Counted from the stretch's first letter, positions 28,239-37,608 are shown. The stretch: 64,000 bases of DNA from CATQHP01 sp965214915 (GCA_965214915.1 CBDCCP010000001.1:620001-684000), one strand, 5' to 3'. Notes: generated by a model from the sequence alone, not told the origin. Numbers and translations are program-made.

Positions 28239-29219
28239 ATGATCGTCACCGTTCAGCAACACATCCTGCAGCAGCAATTGCAGCATTTTCCCGACGCCGA
28301 CGGAACGTTTTCGTGGCTGCTTTCGGGCATCACTCTGGCCACCAAGATGATTCAAGCGCAAGTGCGCCGGGCCGGCTTGCTCGATATCGTCGGGGAGGCC
28401 GGAGAAGCCAACATCCACGGCGAGTCGCGGCAAAAGCTCGACGTCTATGCCAACGAAGCGCTGCTCCACTGCCTGGGGGTGCGGGAAAGCGTCGCGGTGC
28501 TCGCCTCGGAAGAGAACGACGAGGCCGTGACGTTCGAGCGGGCGCCCGACGAAGGCAAGTATCTCGTCGTATTCGATCCGCTGGACGGCTCGTCCAATAT
28601 CGACGTCAACGTGAGCGTGGGCACGATCTTCTCGATCCTGCGCAGAGAACGCAACGGCAGCGCCGCCGATTCATCCCTGCTGCAGCCCGGCTCCAGACAG
28701 GTGGCGGCGGGCTACGTCGTGTACGGCTCTTCGACGATTCTTGTCTATACCGCCGGGCGCGGAGTGTTCGGCTTCACGCTCGATCCGGCGGTCGGCGCGT
28801 ACATCCTGAGCCACGAGGATATGCGCATGCCCCGGCAAGGCGGCATCTATTCGGTAAACGAAGCCTACGCCGAGGAGTTTCCCCGCCGTTACGTCGACTA
28901 TCTCCGAGACCTCCGCTCGGGCAAGCTCGGCCGGAAGTACAAGTCGCGGTACATCGGCTCGCTGGTCGCGGACTTCCACCGGACTTTACTGAAGGGCGGC
29001 GTTTTTCTGTACCCGCCCACACGGTCGCAGCCCGCAGGCAAGCTGCGGTTGCTTTACGAAGCGAACCCGATGGCCTTCATAGCCGAACAGGCCGGCGGCA
29101 TCGCTTCCGACGGGACGAACCCGGTAATGAACGTCACGCCAAGAGGAATTCACCAGCGGACGCCGCTGATTCTGGGCGGAAAAGTCGAGATGGAGCACTT
29201 TCGGGGACTAAACAGGTAG
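28239..29219 (+). CDS. fbp: Fructose-1,6-bisphosphatase, class I
   Basis: Dephosphorylates fructose 1,6-bisphosphate in gluconeogenesis. The 326 residues match class I enzymes. Metal and phosphate ligands are in ASEENDEA, VFDPLDGSSNID and the late YEANPMAFIAEQAGG. ATG 28239 has no Shine-Dalgarno; the 47 bases before it are a repeat copy. The position directly after glgC suggests supply of hexose phosphate for glycogen. It is convergent with the FAD dehydrogenase gene; the 114-nt gap between them holds no clear terminator. Confidence 0.95.
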   Translation: MIVTVQQHILQQQLQHFPDADGTFSWLLSGITLATKMIQAQVRRAGLLDIVGEAGEANIHGESRQKLDVYANEALLHCLGVRESVAVLASEENDEAVTFERAPDEGKYLVVFDPLDGSSNIDVNVSVGTIFSILRRERNGSAADSSLLQPGSRQVAAGYVVYGSSTILVYTAGRGVFGFTLDPAVGAYILSHEDMRMPRQGGIYSVNEAYAEEFPRRYVDYLRDLRSGKLGRKYKSRYIGSLVADFHRTLLKGGVFLYPPTRSQPAGKLRLLYEANPMAFIAEQAGGIASDGTNPVMNVTPRGIHQRTPLILGGKVEMEHFRGLNR

Positions 29220-29333
29220 GAACTGAACGAGAGCCCGGAAACTCCGCGCGCGAGCTCATTCTTCCCCTTGGGCAGTGATCTGCTGAGCGTCCGCAACATG
29301 TTGTTTCTACGTATGTTATAGTATGTCGACGGC

Positions 29334-30968
29334 TCAGACTTCTGCGCGCTTCATCTGTTCGGCCATGTAGTCGCTCGCCCGCCACGCCAGCGCCAGAATC
29401 GTCAGCGTCGGATTCTTCTCGGTCGCCGTCGGGAACGAGCTGCCGTCCATCACGAAGACGTTCTTGACTTCGTGCATTTGGTTGAATTTGTTGAGCGCCG
29501 AGCGCTTCGGATCGTCGCCCATGCGGCAGACGCCGTGCTCGTGGATCGACGTGCCCGGCATGTCGATCTCCCCGCGCTTGTAGGGCAACGGCTCGGCCTT
29601 CATCTCGTGCAATATCTCTTCGACCACGTCGTAAATGCGCGAGATCATCTTGCGCTCGTTCTCGCCGATGTCGTACTCGATCCTGAGCAGCGGGTAGCCG
29701 AAACGATCGTTCGGCGCGCCTTCCACCGCAATGCGGTTGTGCTTGTAGGGCAGGACTTCGCCATAAGGGATCAGCTTGAGCAGCGCCGGGTAAAGCTCCT
29801 TGACGGCCTGCTTGTAGGAAAGCCCGAACCCGCCCAGGCTCTTGGCGAAGTCGGCGTTCGAGGCGCAACCGACGCCCGAGATCGGGATGCCGAAGCCGCG
29901 CAGGTAGCCGCGCTTTTCATCGGTCGGCTCGAATCTGGGGATGTAGATGTGTCCGCCCGAAATGCCGTCGTCGTTCGACGCCGGACCGCCGATCAGCTCA
30001 GGCGCGAAGGCCTGCACCTGCAGCCGGAACTGCTCGACCAGGTAGCGCCCGATGACGTCGGAGCCGTTGCCGATGCCGTTGGGGTATTGGCGTGATTTGG
30101 AGTTGAGCAACAAGCGCGTCGAGTCGACAGCCGAAGCCGCAACGATCACACGCTTGGCCGGGACGGTCCGCTCGTCGCCGGTGAGCCGGTCGAAGTAGCG
30201 GACGCCCGACGCCAGCCCTTCGTCGTTGACCAGAATCTCTTCGACGATCGCGTTCTCGACCAGCTCGAGTCTGTGTGTCTCGAGCGAGTCTTTCAGCAGA
30301 TAGTCGAACGAATTGAAGAACGCGCCGATGTCGCAGCCGCGCCCGCAAGCGCCGCAGTAGTGGCAAGGGCTGCGGCCGTTGTGAGCCTGGGTGAGAACAG
30401 CCCGGCGGATGCGCACCACGGGATACTCGGCCCTCGCCGCGGCCTTGCGCAACAGCATTTCGCCGCAACGCAGGTTCGGCGGCGGCAGGTGGTTCGACGA
30501 GCCGGGAAGCCAGGGCGTGTCGTCATCGCCTCCGCAGACGCCGATCTTCTTCTCGACGTTGTCGTAGTAGGGGGCGATTTCTTTGTAGGCGATCGGCCAG
30601 GGGATCTCCCAGCCGTCCTTGGCGGGCTCCTGGAAGTTCAAATCGGAGTAGCGCAGAGAGACGCGGCCCCAGATGTTGGTCTTTCCGCCCACGCCCCATA
30701 CGCGGCGCAGAAAAAACTGCTTGCCGGGCAGGGTTTCGTAGGGGCTCTCGCGCAGCGGAGTCCCTACCCAGTCCGGGGGCGATTCTCCGCGGCGGCGGCG
30801 CTCGCGCGCTTCCCAGGGTTTGACGTGCGACCAGAACCGGTTGCGCGCGAACTTCTGTCCGGCTTCGAGCATCAAAACCTTGACGCCCTTGCGGGTGAGG
30901 TTCCAGGCAGCCATTCCGCCGGCAGCGCCGCTGCCGACGATGACGACGTCAACGTCTTCGTAGGCCAT
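29334..30968 (-). CDS. GMC-family FAD-dependent sugar/alcohol dehydrogenase, large subunit
   Basis: A 544-residue flavoprotein with an N-terminal dinucleotide fold (VVIVGSGAAGGMAAWNL) and a GMC C-terminal domain with HEHGVCRMGDDP and MDGSSFPTATEKNPTLTI. A cysteine cluster CHYCGACGRGC sits near residues 198-208, in the region where the catalytic subunit of bacterial FAD-glucose dehydrogenase binds a 3Fe-4S cluster. It starts in a TGATG overlap with the gene for the small (hitch-hiker) subunit. By analogy with FAD-GDH and gluconate 2-dehydrogenase the pair would be exported by Tat and oxidise a sugar in the periplasm. No cytochrome subunit gene is adjacent, and the substrate is unknown. Confidence 0.85.
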   Translation of the reverse strand: MAYEDVDVVIVGSGAAGGMAAWNLTRKGVKVLMLEAGQKFARNRFWSHVKPWEARERRRRGESPPDWVGTPLRESPYETLPGKQFFLRRVWGVGGKTNIWGRVSLRYSDLNFQEPAKDGWEIPWPIAYKEIAPYYDNVEKKIGVCGGDDDTPWLPGSSNHLPPPNLRCGEMLLRKAAARAEYPVVRIRRAVLTQAHNGRSPCHYCGACGRGCDIGAFFNSFDYLLKDSLETHRLELVENAIVEEILVNDEGLASGVRYFDRLTGDERTVPAKRVIVAASAVDSTRLLLNSKSRQYPNGIGNGSDVIGRYLVEQFRLQVQAFAPELIGGPASNDDGISGGHIYIPRFEPTDEKRGYLRGFGIPISGVGCASNADFAKSLGGFGLSYKQAVKELYPALLKLIPYGEVLPYKHNRIAVEGAPNDRFGYPLLRIEYDIGENERKMISRIYDVVEEILHEMKAEPLPYKRGEIDMPGTSIHEHGVCRMGDDPKRSALNKFNQMHEVKNVFVMDGSSFPTATEKNPTLTILALAWRASDYMAEQMKRAEV

Positions 30969-31450
30969 CAGGCATGCTCTTCGTGTTGGCAGCCGGGGAA
31001 TTCGGCCAAGTAGGCGTTGCCTTGATAGCCGAGCTCTTGGACCAGCCCGATTTCGGTCGCGTAGTAGCGGTCGACGGTGAGCTCCTTGATGAGCTGGAAG
31101 TGTTGGCGGCGCTTGTCGCCTGCGATCATGTAGTCGGTGAGCAGGGCGGTCCGCGCAGGCGGACTCATGTCGGCGAATCCGTCGGAGCCGAGGCGGAACA
31201 AAGCTCCCTGGACTTGGCGTTTCAACTCGGAGTCGGCGGCCGCGTCCTCGTCGATCGTCGCGGCTACCCCGGCCTTTCGCGCGCCGGGCGTGTCCGAGTC
31301 TGGGACGATCGTGTCGACGAGCTGTTCGAGCAGGCGAAATTGGTCCGCGGCGAAGGCTTTGGGCTCGTAGTCCGCCGCGTCGAGCGCTTGGGCGGCGACT
31401 CCGCCGGCTGCGATCAGGATGAGCGCTTCTCTGCGAGTGCTTTCAGGCAT
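30968..31450 (-). CDS. Gluconate 2-dehydrogenase subunit 3 family protein (Tat hitch-hiker subunit)
   Basis: About 160 residues. ATG 31450 is chosen because GGAG lies 7 nt upstream; the frame extends to 31519 but without signals. The start MPESTRREALILIAAGG is a Tat-type leader (RR before a hydrophobic stretch). The mature part has the family's FRLLEQLVDTIVPDSDTPGA, then PARTALL and YYATEIGLVQELGYQGNAYL. In known complexes this subunit carries the Tat signal for the FAD subunit, encoded immediately downstream here with a 1-nt overlap. Confidence 0.82.
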   Translation of the reverse strand: MPESTRREALILIAAGGVAAQALDAADYEPKAFAADQFRLLEQLVDTIVPDSDTPGARKAGVAATIDEDAAADSELKRQVQGALFRLGSDGFADMSPPARTALLTDYMIAGDKRRQHFQLIKELTVDRYYATEIGLVQELGYQGNAYLAEFPGCQHEEHA

Positions 31451-31467
31451 TGGCTTCTCCAGCAGAC

Positions 31468-31510
31468 AGTATAGGCAGCGACGGGCGAGCATGCGGGGTC
31501 GATCTATAAT
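31468..31510. promoter_or_regulatory. Divergent -10 boxes between the small dehydrogenase subunit and the sulfatase
   Basis: TATACT on the minus strand (31473-31468) lies 17 nt before the dehydrogenase small-subunit ATG. TATAAT on the plus strand (31505-31510) lies 37 nt before the sulfatase ATG. Neither has a good -35 at 16-18 bp, so the call rests on the -10 boxes and the divergent layout. Confidence 0.35.
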
Positions 31511-31547
31511 GACCGACAAATGCTCGCCCCCAAACCGAGGTGAATGA

Positions 31548-32909
31548 ATGAACGGTTTCCTTCAGCAAGCGACTAACATTTGCATCTTGCTTGCTGCGAT
31601 TGCCTCCGCGCCAGCGACGCCCGCTATCTTCGCCGCCGAGCAACCGAACATCGTGCTCATCATTGCCGACGATCACGACAACGAGCACCTGGGTTTCATG
31701 GGCAACAAGATCGCGCACACGCCGAATCTCGATCGGTTGGCTCGGGCGGGGACGGTGTTCACCCGCACGCACCTGCCGATGTCGCGCTGCCATCCGACGC
31801 TGGCCAGCTTTCTCAGCGGCCGTTGGCCTCATCAAACAGGCATCTACTACAACTTCGGAACCGGGGGGCTCGACCCGACGAACTCGTTGCCCAGGCTCTT
31901 GAAAAACGCCGGCTACGCGACCTACGTCGAGGGCAAGTACTGGGAAGGCGATCCGAGAGAAATGGGCTTCACACACGGCAAAGGCGAATCGGCGAACACG
32001 TTCGTGCGCGAGGGGCAGGCCGATCTGTTTACGTTCATCGACGAGGTTGGCGGGCGAAAACCGATGTTCATCTGGTGGGCGCCCAAGATTCCGCACCTTC
32101 CGCACAATCCGCCGCAAGAGTACCGCGCGTTGTTCGACAAGAAAGAGATCCCCGTGCCTGCGTGGATCGGCAAAGACCGCCGGGAATCGTTCCTGCGCAA
32201 AGAACGCCTGAGCTTGGCGATGGAGGCGTGGCTGGACGACGGAATTGGCAAGCTCGAAAAGAAGCTGCGCGAGAAGGGAGTCTACGAAAACACCCTGTTC
32301 GTGTTTGTCATCGACAACGGCTGGTGCAATGGCTTGGTGTCGAAAGGTTCGCCGTTTGAGAAAGGCGTCCGCACGCCGGTGTTCTTCAGTTGGCCCGCCA
32401 AGATCGAAGGCGGGCAGCGCTTCGCCGGTCTGACCAGCACTCTGGACATCTATCCGACGATTCTGGATTACGCCGGCGTGGAGACGCCGGCTTCCGCCGC
32501 GGGGAACAACTTGCGGCCGATTATCGACGGCAAGACAACCAAGCATCGCCGGCGCCTGTTCGGCGCGATCTACCCGGCGTTTGCGACGACGACCGACCAG
32601 CGACCCGAGCGAGACATCTACGCGCTTTACGTCCGCGACGAGCGGTGGAAATACATCTTCTTTGTGCAGGACATCGTTGCCTCGCGCAACCAAAACTACT
32701 TCCGCATCCAATCGATCGAAACTGACTATCCCACGCGGCGAAAGGGCGCCGAAGACCTGTACGACCTCCATGCCGACCCGGCGGAACGAACCAACCTGGC
32801 CGCCAAACCCGAACACGCCCAGCGGCTGGCCGAGATGGGCAAGGCCGTGCTCACATGGTGGAAGGAAACCGGCGGCAAACCGATCGACGCGTTGGCAGAG
32901 AAGGATTGA
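31548..32909 (+). CDS. Sulfatase family protein, exported
   Basis: Type I sulfatase fold (453 residues) with a signal peptide (about 1-30). Metal-binding NIVLIIADDHD (34-44; Asp41/Asp42) is present. The formylglycine site reads C81-H-P-T-L-A-S-F-L-S-G-R: the Cys-x-Pro-Thr core is intact, but Arg of the classic C-x-P-S/T-R is Leu, a variant that I recall as common among acidobacterial and planctomycete sulfatases. DNGWCNGLVSKGSPFEKGVRTP is the distal catalytic block in slightly altered form. The substrate is unknown, probably a sulfated glycan. ATG 31548 has GAGG 7 nt upstream. The PSD1 and DUF1501 genes follow on the same strand after about 190 nt. Confidence 0.88.
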   Translation: MNGFLQQATNICILLAAIASAPATPAIFAAEQPNIVLIIADDHDNEHLGFMGNKIAHTPNLDRLARAGTVFTRTHLPMSRCHPTLASFLSGRWPHQTGIYYNFGTGGLDPTNSLPRLLKNAGYATYVEGKYWEGDPREMGFTHGKGESANTFVREGQADLFTFIDEVGGRKPMFIWWAPKIPHLPHNPPQEYRALFDKKEIPVPAWIGKDRRESFLRKERLSLAMEAWLDDGIGKLEKKLREKGVYENTLFVFVIDNGWCNGLVSKGSPFEKGVRTPVFFSWPAKIEGGQRFAGLTSTLDIYPTILDYAGVETPASAAGNNLRPIIDGKTTKHRRRLFGAIYPAFATTTDQRPERDIYALYVRDERWKYIFFVQDIVASRNQNYFRIQSIETDYPTRRKGAEDLYDLHADPAERTNLAAKPEHAQRLAEMGKAVLTWWKETGGKPIDALAEKD

Positions 32910-33102
32910 GGGGCGGACAATCATTCGCCCATTCGGCCCAACCCCGCGAGAAGCTCGCCCAGCTCGCCCGTCGCCTGAGCGGCGCCTTGATCGCGAGCTT
33001 GGTCGATTCCAGCGCGCAACGCAAGTGAAGCGGCGCCTAGCTGAAATCCTGACGGCCCCGCGCGGGCGGCTGCCCCGCCGATCGTGGATAATAGTAATCG
33101 GT

Positions 33103-36100
33103 ATGTTGCGTCCAGGCATTCGTCTATTTGTCTGGGGGTTGGCGTCGATCGCCGCTGCGGGAGCGGACAACGTCGATTTCAGCCGCGATATCGAGCCGAT
33201 CTTCCGCGAGAAGTGTTATTCCTGTCACGGGCCCGACCAGCAACTCGGCCAGTTGCGGCTCGACTCGAGGACCGTTGCTTTCGCTAACGGCGTGACCGGC
33301 AAGCGGATCGTTCCCCATAAGGCGCAGGCGAGCATGCTCTACAGCCGCGTAGCGGGCATTGCGGAGTTGCCGCGGATGCCGCTGGGCGGCAAGCTCGCCG
33401 ACGCGGAAATCGGGCTGATCGAGCGTTGGATCGATGAAGGCGCCGCTTGGCCCGAGAACGGCGGAAAGACAGCCGGACTCAAGCGCCATTGGGCGTTCGT
33501 CCCGCCGGCGAGGCCGGCCGTTCCGCACGCCGCGCGAAACGACTGGGCCGTAAATCCGATCGACCGGTTCGTGCTTGCGCGGTTGGAAAAAGAGCGGCTT
33601 GCGCCATCGCCGCGGGCGTCGAAGGAAACGCTGTTGCGGCGCCTGAGCCTCGACCTCATCGGCCTGCCGCCTGCGCTCGACGAAATCGACGCCTATCTGA
33701 ACGACGACGGCGAGGATGCCTATCGCAAGCAGGTCGGGCGGTTGCTCGATTCGCCGCACTACGGCGAGCGCTGGGGCCGCTACTGGCTCGACGCGGCCCG
33801 TTACGCCGACTCCGACGGCTTCGAGAAAGACAAGCCGCGCAAGGTGTGGTTCTACCGCGACTGGGTCGTCAAGGCATTGAACCGGGATATGCCTTACGAC
33901 CGGTTCATCGTCGAGCAGGTCGCCGGCGATCTGCTGCCCCATGCGGCGCAGGATCAGTTGGTCGCCACGGGTTTCCTGCGCAACTCGATGATTAACGAGG
34001 AAGGCGGCGCGAACCCGGAACAGTTCCGCATGGAGGCGATGTTCGACCGCATGGACGCGGTCGGCAAGGCGGTTCTCGGGCTGACCATCCAGTGCGCGCA
34101 GTGCCACAACCACAAGTTCGACCCGATCTCGCAAGAAGAGTATTACCGCATGTTTGCCTTTCTCAACAATTCGCACGAGGCGATGCAAGCGGTCTATACG
34201 CCCGAAGAGCAGCAGGTGCGGGCGCGGATTTTCAGCGAGATCGCAGCGATTGAGAAAGACCTGCAGCGCCGCGCGCCCGACTGGCGCGAGCGGATGGCTG
34301 CCTGGGAGCGCGGAGTGGCGAACGACCAGCCCGACTGGCAGGTGCTGGATGCCGATATCGAGCTCGGCAGCGGCGAAAAATACGAGGCGCAGCCCGACAA
34401 GTCGATCCTGGCGCAGGGCTACGCCCCGACCCGCAGCGTAGTCAGCCCCGAAGCGCAGACCGAGCTGCAAGGCATCCGGGCCGTTCGGCTGGAATTGCTC
34501 ACGGACCCCAGGCTGCGCCTCGGCGGGCCGGGACGCTCGTTCATGGGAACGGCGGCGCTGACGGAGTTCGAGATCGAAGCCGCGCCGGCCGGCGACCCCG
34601 AGAAAAAGAAGAAGCTCAAGATCGCAACCGCCACGGCCGACGTCAATCCGCCGCTGAGCGAGCTCGATTTGTTCCTCTTTCCCGATAAGGACAACAAGCG
34701 CCGCGTGCTCGGCGAGGTCGATTTTGCGATTGACGGCTTCGAGATGAGCGCCTGGTCGATCGACGGCGGACCGGGCCGCCGCAATCAGCCGCGCAAGGCG
34801 GTGTTCCAACTGGAAGAGCCGCTCGAGATCGACGGGCCGGTCGTGTTGACCTTCAACCTGGTCATGAAACACGGCGGCTGGAACTCCGACGACAACCAGT
34901 CGCTGAACCTGGGGCGCTACCGTTTCTCGGTGACGACCGACGAAAACGCCGTCGCGGACCCGTTGCCGGCGGCGGTGCGGCATATCGTTTCGCAGGTTCC
35001 GCGCGAGAAACGGACGCCGGAACAAGAAGCGGCAGTATTCAGCCACTGGCGCACGCAGGAGCCCGAATGGGAGGACGAGAATCGAACGATCGAAGCGCTT
35101 TGGGCGAAGCACCCCGAGGGCGCTACGCAATTGGTGCTGAGCGAACGCGCCGCGCCGCGCATGACGCACGTTCTGCAGCGCGGCGATTTCCTGCGGCCTG
35201 CCGGACAGGTAAAGCCCGGCGCGCCCGCATTCCTGCACCCGCTGGAGACCGCCGGAGGCGAGCCCACGCGTCTGGACTTCGCCCGTTGGCTCGTGGCCCG
35301 CGATTCGCCGACAACGGCGCGGGCAATCGTCAACCGTATTTGGCAAGCGTACTTCGGCATCGGACTGGTCGAGACATCCGAAGATCTCGGCAGGCAAGCG
35401 CCCGCCCCGTCGCATCCCGAACTGCTCGACTGGCTGGCGGTCGAGTTGATGGATAACGACTGGAGTCTGAAGCACATCCATCGGCTGATCGTCTCGTCGG
35501 AAACCTACCGGCAATCCTCGAAGGCGGCGCCGGAGTTGTACGCAAGAGACCCCAGGAACCGCCTGCTGGCGCGCGGCGCGCGGTTCCGCGTGGACGGCGA
35601 GGCCGTGCGCGACACGGCTTTGGCCGCGAGCGGCCTGCTCAATCCGCGCATCGGCGGCGAGCCGGTTTACCCGCCTGCGCCGGAATTCCTGTTCCTGCCG
35701 CCGGTGAGCTACGGACCCAAGCGCTGGTACGCCAAAACCGGGCCGGAGCGCTACCGCCGGTCGCTCTATACGTTTCGTTACCGCTCGGTTCCCTATCCGG
35801 TGCTCGATACGTTCGACACCCCCAACGGCAACTTCGCCTGCGTCAAGCGCGACCGCTCGAACACGCCGTTGCAGGCTCTCGCTACGCTGAACGAAACGCT
35901 GTTCTTCGAAGCCGCGCGCGCGCTTGGCCGGCGCGCGGTGGAAGATGGCGGCGCCGGCGATGCCGAGCGCATGGACTACGCCTTTCGCCGTGTCTTGACG
36001 CGGCGCCCGAGCGCAGCGGAGAAAAACGAGCTGCTGGCCCTGCTCACCGCTCAGAAGGAGCGCATCGCCTCGGGCGGCCTCGACGCTTGGCACCTCATCG

Positions 36101-36207
36101 GCGAAAACCGAGGCTCGCTCCCGGAAGCGCAAGCCGGCGAGTTGGCCGCCTGGACCGCCGTCTCGCGCGTCCTGCTCAACCTCGACGAAACCATCACCAG
36201 GGAATAA
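33103..36207 (+). CDS. PSD1 and planctomycete-type cytochrome c protein (DUF1549/DUF1553)
   Basis: A 1,034-residue exported protein. ATG 33103 opens a plausible signal peptide (MLRPGIRLFVWGLASIAAAG); the frame is open further upstream but reads as non-native. The N-terminal PSCyt1 domain holds one heme c motif, CYSCH, near residue 40. DUF1549 follows (about 140-350) with NPIDRFVLARLE and HYGERWGRYWLDAARYADSD and a second CxxCH motif (CAQCH, about residue 332). A middle region of beta character (about 400-620) precedes DUF1553 (about 700-1010; RLDFARWLVARDSPTTARA, SNTPLQALATLNE). These proteins occur with DUF1501 partners, as here (3 nt downstream), in planctomycetes, Verrucomicrobia and Acidobacteriota. 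Their biochemical role is unproven. Confidence 0.88.
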   Translation: MLRPGIRLFVWGLASIAAAGADNVDFSRDIEPIFREKCYSCHGPDQQLGQLRLDSRTVAFANGVTGKRIVPHKAQASMLYSRVAGIAELPRMPLGGKLADAEIGLIERWIDEGAAWPENGGKTAGLKRHWAFVPPARPAVPHAARNDWAVNPIDRFVLARLEKERLAPSPRASKETLLRRLSLDLIGLPPALDEIDAYLNDDGEDAYRKQVGRLLDSPHYGERWGRYWLDAARYADSDGFEKDKPRKVWFYRDWVVKALNRDMPYDRFIVEQVAGDLLPHAAQDQLVATGFLRNSMINEEGGANPEQFRMEAMFDRMDAVGKAVLGLTIQCAQCHNHKFDPISQEEYYRMFAFLNNSHEAMQAVYTPEEQQVRARIFSEIAAIEKDLQRRAPDWRERMAAWERGVANDQPDWQVLDADIELGSGEKYEAQPDKSILAQGYAPTRSVVSPEAQTELQGIRAVRLELLTDPRLRLGGPGRSFMGTAALTEFEIEAAPAGDPEKKKKLKIATATADVNPPLSELDLFLFPDKDNKRRVLGEVDFAIDGFEMSAWSIDGGPGRRNQPRKAVFQLEEPLEIDGPVVLTFNLVMKHGGWNSDDNQSLNLGRYRFSVTTDENAVADPLPAAVRHIVSQVPREKRTPEQEAAVFSHWRTQEPEWEDENRTIEALWAKHPEGATQLVLSERAAPRMTHVLQRGDFLRPAGQVKPGAPAFLHPLETAGGEPTRLDFARWLVARDSPTTARAIVNRIWQAYFGIGLVETSEDLGRQAPAPSHPELLDWLAVELMDNDWSLKHIHRLIVSSETYRQSSKAAPELYARDPRNRLLARGARFRVDGEAVRDTALAASGLLNPRIGGEPVYPPAPEFLFLPPVSYGPKRWYAKTGPERYRRSLYTFRYRSVPYPVLDTFDTPNGNFACVKRDRSNTPLQALATLNETLFFEAARALGRRAVEDGGAGDAERMDYAFRRVLTRRPSAAEKNELLALLTAQKERIASGGLDAWHLIGENRGSLPEAQAGELAAWTAVSRVLLNLDETITRE

Positions 36208-36210
36208 GCC

Positions 36211-37608
36211 ATGCAACGCACGCCCCCCGCAGCCAACCCCATCGCGCGCCGCTGGTTCTTGCGCCAATGCGGCATCGGCCTCGGCTCCATAGCCTGCGGA
36301 CGACTGCTGGCCGCCGCCGACCCGCTCGCGGCGAAAAAGCCCCACCACGCGCCAAAGGCCAAGAACGTCATCTTTCTCTTCATGGGCGGCGGGCCGAGCC
36401 ACCTCGAGCTCTTCGACAACAAGCCCAAGCTGGGCGAATTCGATGGAACTCTGCCCCCAGAAAATCTGCTCGACGGTTATCGGGCGGCGTTCATCGACCC
36501 CAATTCGACTCTGCTCGGCCCGAAGTTCAAGTTCGCGCGCCACGGACAATGCGGCGCCGAGTTGTCGGAATTGATCCCGCATACGGCGTCGATCGCCGAC
36601 GACATCGCGATTGTCAAGTCGGTCGCGACGGACGCCTTCAATCACGCTCCGGCGCAGGTCATGATGAGCACGGGCTCGCAGCAGTTCGGCCGTCCGTCGA
36701 TGGGCGCGTGGACGCTCTACGGGCTGGGCAGCGAAGCGCGCGACCTGCCCGGATTCGTCGTTTTCAGTTCCGGCCAGAAAGGGCCGAGCGGCGGAAACGC
36801 GAATTGGGGCAGCGGCTTTCTGCCCTCGATGTATCAAGGCGTGCAGTTCCGCTCGAGCGGCGACCCGGTGCTTTACCTTTCGAACCCGGAAGGCGTCGAC
36901 CGCCGCCTGCAGCGCGACTCGCTGGATGCGATCCGTAGCTTGAACCGGATGCATCTCGACGCGGTCGGCGACCCCGAGATCGAGACCCGCATCCAATCCT
37001 TCGAGATGGCGTACCGCATGCAGGAAAGCGCTCCCGAGTTGATGGATATCTCGCGGGAACCGCAGCACGTCCTCGACATGTACGGAGCGGAGCCGGGCAA
37101 ACCGTCATTCGCCAACAACTGCATTCTGGCGCGGCGGCTGGTCGAACGCGGCGTGCGCTTCGTGGAGCTCTTCCACGAGTCGTGGGATCAGCACGGATCC
37201 CTCATCCAGGGGCTGACCAAGAACTGCAAAGACACCGACCGGGCCGGCGCGGCGCTGGTCAAGGATCTCAAGCAGCGCGGTCTGCTCGACGATACGCTCG
37301 TGCTGTGGGGCGGCGAATTCGGGCGCACGCCGATGGTCCAGGGCGGCGCCTATGACGGGCGCGACCATCATCCCAACGCCTTCACGATGTGGCTGGCCGG
37401 CGGCGGGGTCAAGCCCGGCCTGACGCTGGGCAAAACCGACGAGTTGGGCTTCAACGTCGTCGAGGACAAGGTACACGTCCACGACCTGCACGCCACAATT
37501 CTGCATCTGCTGGGCTTCGATCACACCAAGCTCACCTACCGCTTCCAGGGCCGCAACTTCCGCTTGACGGACGTTCACGGCAATGTCGCGGAAAAATTGC
37601 TGGCCTGA
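36211..37608 (+). CDS. DUF1501 family Tat-exported protein
   Basis: A 465-residue partner of the PSD1 protein, starting 3 nt after it. The Tat-like leader is ARRWFLRQCGIGLGS (residues 12-26). The fold is related to sulfatases and phosphatases: FLFMGGGPSHLELFDNKP, FARHGQCGAELSELIPH, WGGEFGRTPMVQGG and GRDHHPNAFTMWLAGGG. No formylglycine cysteine is expected in this family and none is seen. The function is unknown. The last 34 nt overlap the 3' end of the convergent nucleoside hydrolase gene, a tight tail-to-tail arrangement. Confidence 0.88.
   Translation: MQRTPPAANPIARRWFLRQCGIGLGSIACGRLLAAADPLAAKKPHHAPKAKNVIFLFMGGGPSHLELFDNKPKLGEFDGTLPPENLLDGYRAAFIDPNSTLLGPKFKFARHGQCGAELSELIPHTASIADDIAIVKSVATDAFNHAPAQVMMSTGSQQFGRPSMGAWTLYGLGSEARDLPGFVVFSSGQKGPSGGNANWGSGFLPSMYQGVQFRSSGDPVLYLSNPEGVDRRLQRDSLDAIRSLNRMHLDAVGDPEIETRIQSFEMAYRMQESAPELMDISREPQHVLDMYGAEPGKPSFANNCILARRLVERGVRFVELFHESWDQHGSLIQGLTKNCKDTDRAGAALVKDLKQRGLLDDTLVLWGGEFGRTPMVQGGAYDGRDHHPNAFTMWLAGGGVKPGLTLGKTDELGFNVVEDKVHVHDLHATILHLLGFDHTKLTYRFQGRNFRLTDVHGNVAEKLLA

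Noticed and set aside
29265..29333. AT-rich ATGTT/ATGTTATAGTATGT stretch as an RNA gene or attachment site
   Set aside because: No stable fold or paired repeat; it lies between convergent genes and is too short to support a call.
32581..33102. Upstream extension of the PSD1 reading frame
   Set aside because: It overlaps the sulfatase gene in another frame and reads as low-complexity sequence; ATG 33103 gives a proper signal peptide.
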